Both the position numbers and the translations under genes were made by a program. The notes under the pieces were generated by a model, which saw only the letters and a program-made list of their open reading frames with translations, searched no databases and was not told the DNA's origin. This document shows, in pieces, positions 58,557-64,000 of a stretch of 64,000 nt of DNA. The stretch is from contig NC_080735.1 in assembly GCF_019097595.1 (NCBI RefSeq), forward strand, positions 1,005,212 to 1,069,211, given 5' to 3'. Each line of letters starts with the position of its first letter. The first letter of the stretch is position 1. The DNA is from Hemibagrus wyckioides. Taxonomy: Eukaryota; Chordata; Actinopteri; Siluriformes; Bagridae.

Positions 58557-58948
58557 GTGGATCCTCTATGGATCTGAATTGGTTGTCCCGTGTCCATTGG
58601 ATTGAGATCTGGGGAAATTGGAGGTCTATTTATAACAGTCATCAGGGGTCATTATGGGCACTCTAACTAGTCACAACCTAATGGAATGCTTCTGTCTCAA
58701 ATTCCACACTAAAACAGTATTTACAATATTAATTACCGCTCTTAATGATTTCCAGTTGTTGTGCCCCTCAACCCTCAAAGATTTCCATACACTCTGATTT
58801 GTAAAGTAGGAGGACATGGTGTGAGTTAAGTCCACAAGTTTAAAAGCAGATAAACAGTAACTTAGTTTATCAGATACAGCACATCATCTCTGGAGGACAC
58901 TGAAATTTAGAAAAGCTACAAGACTAATAGTTTATCTCCTAAATTTAA

Positions 58949-59257
58949 AAGGCAAGGTCAAAAAACAGGCAGAAGTAAAAAAAAAAAAAAAACGGGAAAA
59001 CTAGAAATCAGCAAACAAGTCCAATAAACGCTAGACAAAAAGGCAAAATGAGAGAGATCAGGAAAAAGGTCAAAAACACAGTAATCCAACACAATATTTG
59101 CATGAGGCTAAGGTTTGGTACGTCAACTAGGAACAATACTTCGCAATTAACACAATGAACGCTCTGCTGATATATCAGCCTGTCAGCCTGCTGGAAGTGT
59201 GCTCAAAACTCAGGAGAGTGCTTCCTCCTGTGTTCAGAACTTGATTGAGCCATGACA
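58949..59257 (-). repeat. Gypsy LTR fragment, inverted copy
   Basis: Reverse complement of 10080-10385. The LTR start (CCATGACA on this strand) abuts Tc1 sequence with TCACC, the complement of GGTGA, as in blocks A and B. The left edge is the rearrangement junction at about 58940. Confidence 0.85.
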
Positions 59258-59880
59258 TCACCCCAAAAACACCAAGGAGGGAACATCATGGTGGGGGGCT
59301 GTTTTTCAGCATACAGTACTGGCAAACGTCCTATAATTAAAGATAGGATGAATACAAAAATGTACAGAGACATTCTTGATGAAAATCTGCCATCTGCTAG
59401 GATGATGAAGATGAAACAAGGGTGGACATTTCAGCAAGACAATGATCCCAAACACACAGCCAAGGAAACTCTTGACTGGTTTCAGAGAAAGAAATTAAAG
59501 CTGCTAGAATGGCCTAGTCAATCACCTGACTTGAATCCAACTGAAAATCTATGGAAAGAACTAAAGGTCAGAGTTCACAGAAGAGGCCCATGGAACCTTC
59601 AAGATTTTAAGACTTTGTGTGGAAGAATGGGCCAAAATCACACCTGAGCAATGCATGCAATAGTTTCTCCATACGGTAGGCATCTTTATTGACAAAGATT
59701 TTTGTACAAAATATTAAATAAATTTCATTAAGTATGTACAATACTTTTTCCAGTTTCATTTCACATTACACATGGACATCTATGGTTTGATTTCTTCGTA
59801 TGTGTGGATTGAATGGGTTGTTACCAACATCTGGTGAAAATCTTATGTCAATAGCACCTTTAAAAATATATTTACTGAGA
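59258..59880 (+). pseudogene. Tc1-like transposase C-terminal half, inverted copy
   Basis: The + frame shows GGNIMVGGCFSAYSTGKR, FQQDNDPKHTAKET and SPDLNPTENLW, then degrades after RRGPWNLQDF. Bases 59790-59880 are the element's end region without the long LTR that interrupts it in block A. Confidence 0.85.
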
Positions 59881-60062
59881 AAAAAATGTGAAAAGAATTG
59901 AAATTGAAAAGAATTGAAAAGAATTTTATTTTTCTTGAGGATTTTACAGATCAAGATTTTTTTCAGAACATCTATACAGAGAGCTTCAAAACCCAGTGAG
60001 AAGTGAAACTCCTGAAGATGGATCTCAAATGGAAACAGGAAAGATGGAAGGGGAAAATAAAT
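59881..60062 (-). repeat. Lectin 3' flank, inverted copy
   Basis: Reverse complement of about 7270-7405. It proves that this end of block C once lay next to a lectin gene. A small (GAATT/AAAA) expansion lies near 59895-59930. Confidence 0.75.
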
Positions 60063-60065
60063 AAA

Positions 60066-61689
60066 GTGATTATACTGTATAATGTGCTCTGGCCAACACA
60101 TGCATTTAAATACTAAAGCACCAACTTGCAGAATCTTGCGGCACACTGTGGGCAGAATCGTGGCGTGCCTCAGGAAAAAGCGCTCATTTTTTAATGCCAC
60201 ATCTTTAAAACCAACAGTCCCTGTAACTCACCCATATGGCCCATCAAGAAAGCCAATGGGACATGGAGACTCACCATAGACTACAGAGTAGCCAATAAAC
60301 ATATTGATAAAATCACCCCCCTAGTAGCAGATCCATCTACAATTTGTAATGGCTTACCATAAGACTGTAAGGTTTTTTCAGTTATCGATATGTCTAATGG
60401 ATTCTTTTCTGTACCATCAGGCTGTCAGACGTGATGTGTGACCCAGAATGTCCAGTCAAACAGTCCACTATGATTCAATATGTCAATGATATTTTGATTG
60501 CCTCAACAGATCACGAGGTACATCAAACTGAATTGGCAGCACTGTTAGACTATTTGCATAAAAAGGACACAAATGCAGGTTTCACAAAGCTCAAATTGCT
60601 AAAAACCAAGTCACGTTTCTGGGTCAAACAATTGGTACAGGACATAGATCCATTACACAGAATCGAGCCGCTTCAGTCAAAGCAATACCTCCACCTACTA
60701 CCATTAAAGCACTCCGATCATTTTTAGGCACAGCAGGTTACTGTAGACCTTGGATTGAAGACTATGCATCGATTGCTCAACTGCTCTATGACTTGTTGAA
60801 AGGCCAGGTTAAAGATTCCAATACGGTTTGTAAGGAAGAAATTAATCTCAAAGCTTTCAATGCTTCGAAGAGAGCACTATGTCAAGCACCAGCATTAGGA
60901 ATTGCACAATCTGATAGGCCCTTTGTGCTTTATGTTCATGAACACTTTGGCTTTATGACTGCATGTCTAATGCAAGATCATGGGGCAGTTTACGCCCAAT
61001 TCATTCTGGTAAACTTGACATAGTTGCTCAAGGTATGGGCCCATGTCTTAGAGCAGTACAGGCAGTTCATCTAGTGCTACAGGCTTCATCAGGAATGGTG
61101 TTAGGACAGACTGTAAACATAAGACGCCCTCATGCAGTGTCCGCACTAATGATAATGATCTTAAAGAACGGAGTGGCCTTGGATTACATTCTTGCAATGC
61201 AAGGGGGAGCCTGCACCATTATTGGCCCTGAGTGCTGCACCAGGTTAATGGATCCAACAGAGGACTTGAACAAAATCCAACAAGATATTCTTGATTTTTC
61301 AACAAAATTACACCAGATGACTGAAGATAATTCTTCATGGTTCGGAAACCTGTTAGGGAAACCCTGGCTGTGGATCAAGGAAATAGCAGTTCTGCTGTAC
61401 TATCTATGCATCCACAGTATCAAGTGTTTCATTCAACAAATAACCCACACAGCTAATAATACAAATACCCCACAAATAACCCACGCAAATGACAGCTCCA
61501 ACCAGAAAAGACTACCCATAAGAACATCACAGACTTTAGATACATGTTTGTTTATATGTCAGCATGCCATTCGTCACTACAGACAATCAACAGAACAAGT
61601 GCTATGTGCCTGTAACGATCACAAGTTACAAGAATGAAGTGGCTAAATTTGTATTTTGTGAGAGTTATTAGAATTCTCATAGGGGGAAC
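60066..61689 (+). pseudogene. Endogenous retrovirus pol and env TM, truncated
   Basis: RT pieces (GTWRLTIDYR near 60265; a YVND loop in place of YVDD near 60479) are followed by connection and RNase H-like residues to about 61130. There is then a direct switch into transmembrane envelope residues with LDYILA and a CX6CC motif (about 61190-61240). Protease, integrase, most of RNase H and the surface subunit are missing. Several stops break RT. A frame of 224 codons (60963-61637) spans the pol-env junction. The CX6CC motif points to gamma/epsilon-type envelopes. It is not functional. Confidence 0.8.
61680..61689 (+). promoter_or_regulatory. Polypurine tract of the retrovirus
   Basis: AGGGGGAAC directly precedes the TG of the LTR, as expected for plus-strand priming. 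Confidence 0.7.
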
Positions 61690-62240
61690 TGTGGGATTAC
61701 AAATTTATAAAATGTTAAATCTAGGTTCCAACATAATAGTATATAAACTGAAAAAGTTATGTACATTGGGTTTTACATTTTGAGGTAAAGATGATGACAT
61801 TATAAGATGATCAAGTCTGGCAGCCCAGGTGTCTGAGACATTAACCTTTTGTCTTTATGTACTTCCTGACCACCGGGCAGGGTCCCAGGTTAAATGTGAA
61901 TGCTAATCTCAAGGCCAGGCTGTGCCTTTGTCTCTATGATAATGTGAAGGTCTGGGTGATACCATCAGGCAGATTGGATTAGCACCTATGCATTTGAATG
62001 ACATTGTTATGCTGATGAGATCAGGGCTGGGGAAATTCCGTTACCGGGCTGATTCCTGTACTGCAGTTGCAGGCTTTGTTTAGATTGTCTCCACCTCTAT
62101 GTATCCCTCCCCCTGGAAAAGTATAAATTCTACAGTGCTGAAACTATAGTTAGACTTGGATGACTACAGCGAGTAACTTCTGCTTGAAAGATATCCCAAC
62201 GTCTCCTGGTCTCTGCTTCGACAAGGAAAAACTTTCCATC
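61690..62240 (+). repeat. Retroviral 3' LTR (right end uncertain)
   Basis: Starts TGTGGGATTAC. A TATA-like AGTATAAATTC lies near 62119. The right boundary is obscured by the CA-rich array that starts at about 62238, and no matching 5' LTR is in the window. Confidence 0.6.
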
Positions 62241-62516
62241 ACACACAAACACACACACAAACACAGACGAACACTCTCACAAACACACACACACAAACAC
62301 ACAAATGCACACACAAACACAAATACACACAAACACACAAACAAAAACACACACACACAAACATGCAAATACACAAACACACACACAAACACATACGCAA
62401 ACACACACACACACACACTCAAGCACAGACTCACACAAACACACACACACAAACACACACAAGCAAACAGAAACTAACACAAACAAACACACACCAACAC
62501 ACAAAACACAAACACA
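62238..62516. repeat. CA-rich (ACACAAAC)n array
   Basis: Irregular tandem ACACAAAC/CACACA units. The long cysteine/valine-rich and threonine/histidine-rich frames across it are artefacts. Confidence 0.9.
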
Positions 62517-62518
62517 CA

Positions 62519-63425
62519 TATGTAACTGGTCCTGTCTGACCGCTGTCACAGCTGCAAACTCTGCGTTGTGTGTAAATAAGGGACTGGACGACCGACAACT
62601 CTGCTGAACTCGAGGAGGTTTATTTTCACGGATTCGGTGAATAATCAAAAGTCACATATCACCATCAGGCATGACATTAATCTGGTGCACCTCCTCTCCC
62701 ATGCACTCATAGCGCAAACCCAAGAGCATGTAAGCCCACAGGTTAACAAAAGCAAGGAAATCCACATTAACGGTAATCATTAAATGATTTACACATGTAT
62801 TAAAATGGATATCAAAACGCAATGAAACGGAAGATATTTCCTAAACCCATCAAATATTACATCACCATATTAAATACAGCGATAAAGCAAACATACAGAG
62901 TAAGATAAATAAATGAAATACATTGAAGAGACAAACCTGTGAATAATCAAAAGTCACATATCACCATCAGGCATGACATTAATCTGGTGCACCTCCTACA
63001 CAATATAAAACATATTAGAAGGCCTGCATTCATCCAAATGAGCCAATCCATCTAACATGCCCAATATATTTCTTGACTTATGCAATCCACACATAAAACC
63101 AACAATAAAACATTGTATGTCCCCTCATAACGCATATTATACCGACATATAACCATACTTTTACAATTTATACAAATTTGAAAACTCTTTAAAGAAGAGC
63201 TCACAAACCGCTTACCTCTCCCATGTGCTCATAGCGCAAACCGAAGAAAAATACCAAACCAGCGTCAACTACCCCCCCCCCCCCAAAAAAAAATCTTAAT
63301 AAAACCCCTTGTGAATTGTACAAAATTAACAGAAATGAAATACAAATAATCAGCAGAAGGATTTTAGTGAACATATAGTAAATGTTTACATTACGCATCT
63401 GATCATTTTTGTTTTAACCTGTTAC
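62519..63425. other. Spacer with internal direct repeats
   Basis: A 58-bp segment (62638-62695) is repeated exactly or nearly so at 62940-62997. A second segment near 62690-62725 (CATGCACTCATAGCGCAAAC) recurs at about 63216-63250. In antisense 62640-62520 contains AATAAAC and ends GTTACA, so part of it might be an LTR end, but this is unproven. No gene. Confidence 0.5.
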
Positions 63426-63429
63426 ACAT

Positions 63430-63608
63430 ACACAAACACACACACACACACAAACATACACACACAGACGCAATCACACACACAAACACATGCACAAAAA
63501 CACACAAACACACATGCAAGCACACACACACACACAAGCAAACAGAAACTAACACAAACACACACACACAAACAAACACACAGAGATGCAATCACACCCA
63601 AACACACA

Positions 63609-63640
<32 letters not shown>

Positions 63641-63898
63641 TGGACACACACAAACACATACAAACAAAAACAAAAGCACACAAACACACACACTAACACA
63701 CACACACAAACACACACAAACAAACACCCACACACGCAATCACACCCACACACACAAACACACAAAGACACAAACACACACACACCCGCACACACACACT
63801 CAAACACACTCAAACACACACATATACAAACACACATGCACACACACAATCACACAGACCCACACACATAAACACACACAGAAAAACACACACAAACC
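63430..63898. repeat. CA-rich (ACACAAAC)n array, second block
   Basis: Same unit type as 62238-62516, with interspersed GCAATCACAC variants repeated several times. Open frames here are artefacts of the repeat. Confidence 0.9.
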
Positions 63899-63914
63899 CA
63901 CTTCTTGACAGATG

Positions 63915-64000
63915 AGCGGATTTGTGGAAGTTCTAGAAAAGCAACCGGATTTGTGAAAGATCTAGAAAAGTCAGTAGATTCTTGAAAGATCTAGAAAAGT
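63915..64000. repeat. 29-bp minisatellite, start
   Basis: Three tandem units with GATTTGTGAAAGATCTAGAA as the core. The array continues past the window edge. Confidence 0.8.

Larger units (their letters stand above)
54115..58940 (+). repeat. Duplicated block C (lectin absent)
   Basis: Bases 54115-54350 match 22487-22730. Bases 54415-55440 match 771-1393 with a solo LTR inserted. Bases 55450-56925 match 1867-3290 very closely. Bases 56975-57068 plus 58557-58935 match 3360-3885. Sequence matching the lectin (4000-7260) is missing. Beyond 58940 the material is inverted relative to block A. Confidence 0.85.

Noticed and set aside
59766..60200. 144-codon antisense frame
   Set aside because: It spans Tc1 end sequence, lectin flank and the retroviral start; composite and without a domain.
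62150..62648. Cys/Val-rich and Thr/His-rich frames of about 100 codons
   Set aside because: They are six-frame translations of the CA-rich array, not proteins. The same holds for 63403-63849.

Overview
This window looks like teleost fish nuclear DNA. It is AT-rich, its genes have spliced exons, and it is crowded with elements typical of fish genomes: Tc1/mariner transposons, L2-like and L1-like LINEs, chromovirus-type Ty3/gypsy elements, a DIRS-like element, tRNA-derived SINE sequence and an endogenous retrovirus. Species cannot be fixed from the sequence; an otophysan such as a catfish would fit, but that is a guess.

Only two genes look intact: near-identical copies of a five-exon secreted lectin with two C-type lectin domains (5075-6951 and 27829-29752). 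Each sits in a related block: A (about 762-15780), B (about 24990-35020) and C (about 54420-60060). Block C has lost the lectin and carries the lectin's 3' flank in inverted orientation. A decayed lectin tail near 21150 suggests a fourth copy. Blocks A and B share an old Tc1 insertion that was split by a gypsy element before the duplication. Later insertions differ between blocks, so empty and filled sites can be compared.

Between 42.6 and 53.5 kb lie the exons of a PRDM9-like histone methyltransferase/zinc-finger gene: an exon before the PR/SET domain, three PR/SET exons and a C2H2 array. The gene is dead. It has a mutated splice donor, a deletion with frameshift, premature stops and degenerate fingers, and about 8 kb of gypsy, LINE and Tc1 sequence sits in one intron. 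Weaker 5' exon candidates lie at 37.4-41.9 kb.

Three gypsy insertions have 5-bp target duplications (GGTGA, AAAAC, GCCTC). These fix the LTR ends and show that the gag start codon lies inside the LTR. The sequence right after the 5' LTR is complementary to the predicted 5' end of the element's own RNA and covaries with it, which is the signature of Tf1/sushi-type self-priming.

The rest is a layered record of insertions: seven solo LTRs (one a truncated duplicate of another; most with 4-5 bp target duplications), two long-LTR insertions of one family, a Tc1 element with a single nonsense codon, a DIRS-like wreck, tRNA/SINE palindromes, a truncated retrovirus with pol joined to env TM, and CA-rich satellites at the right end.
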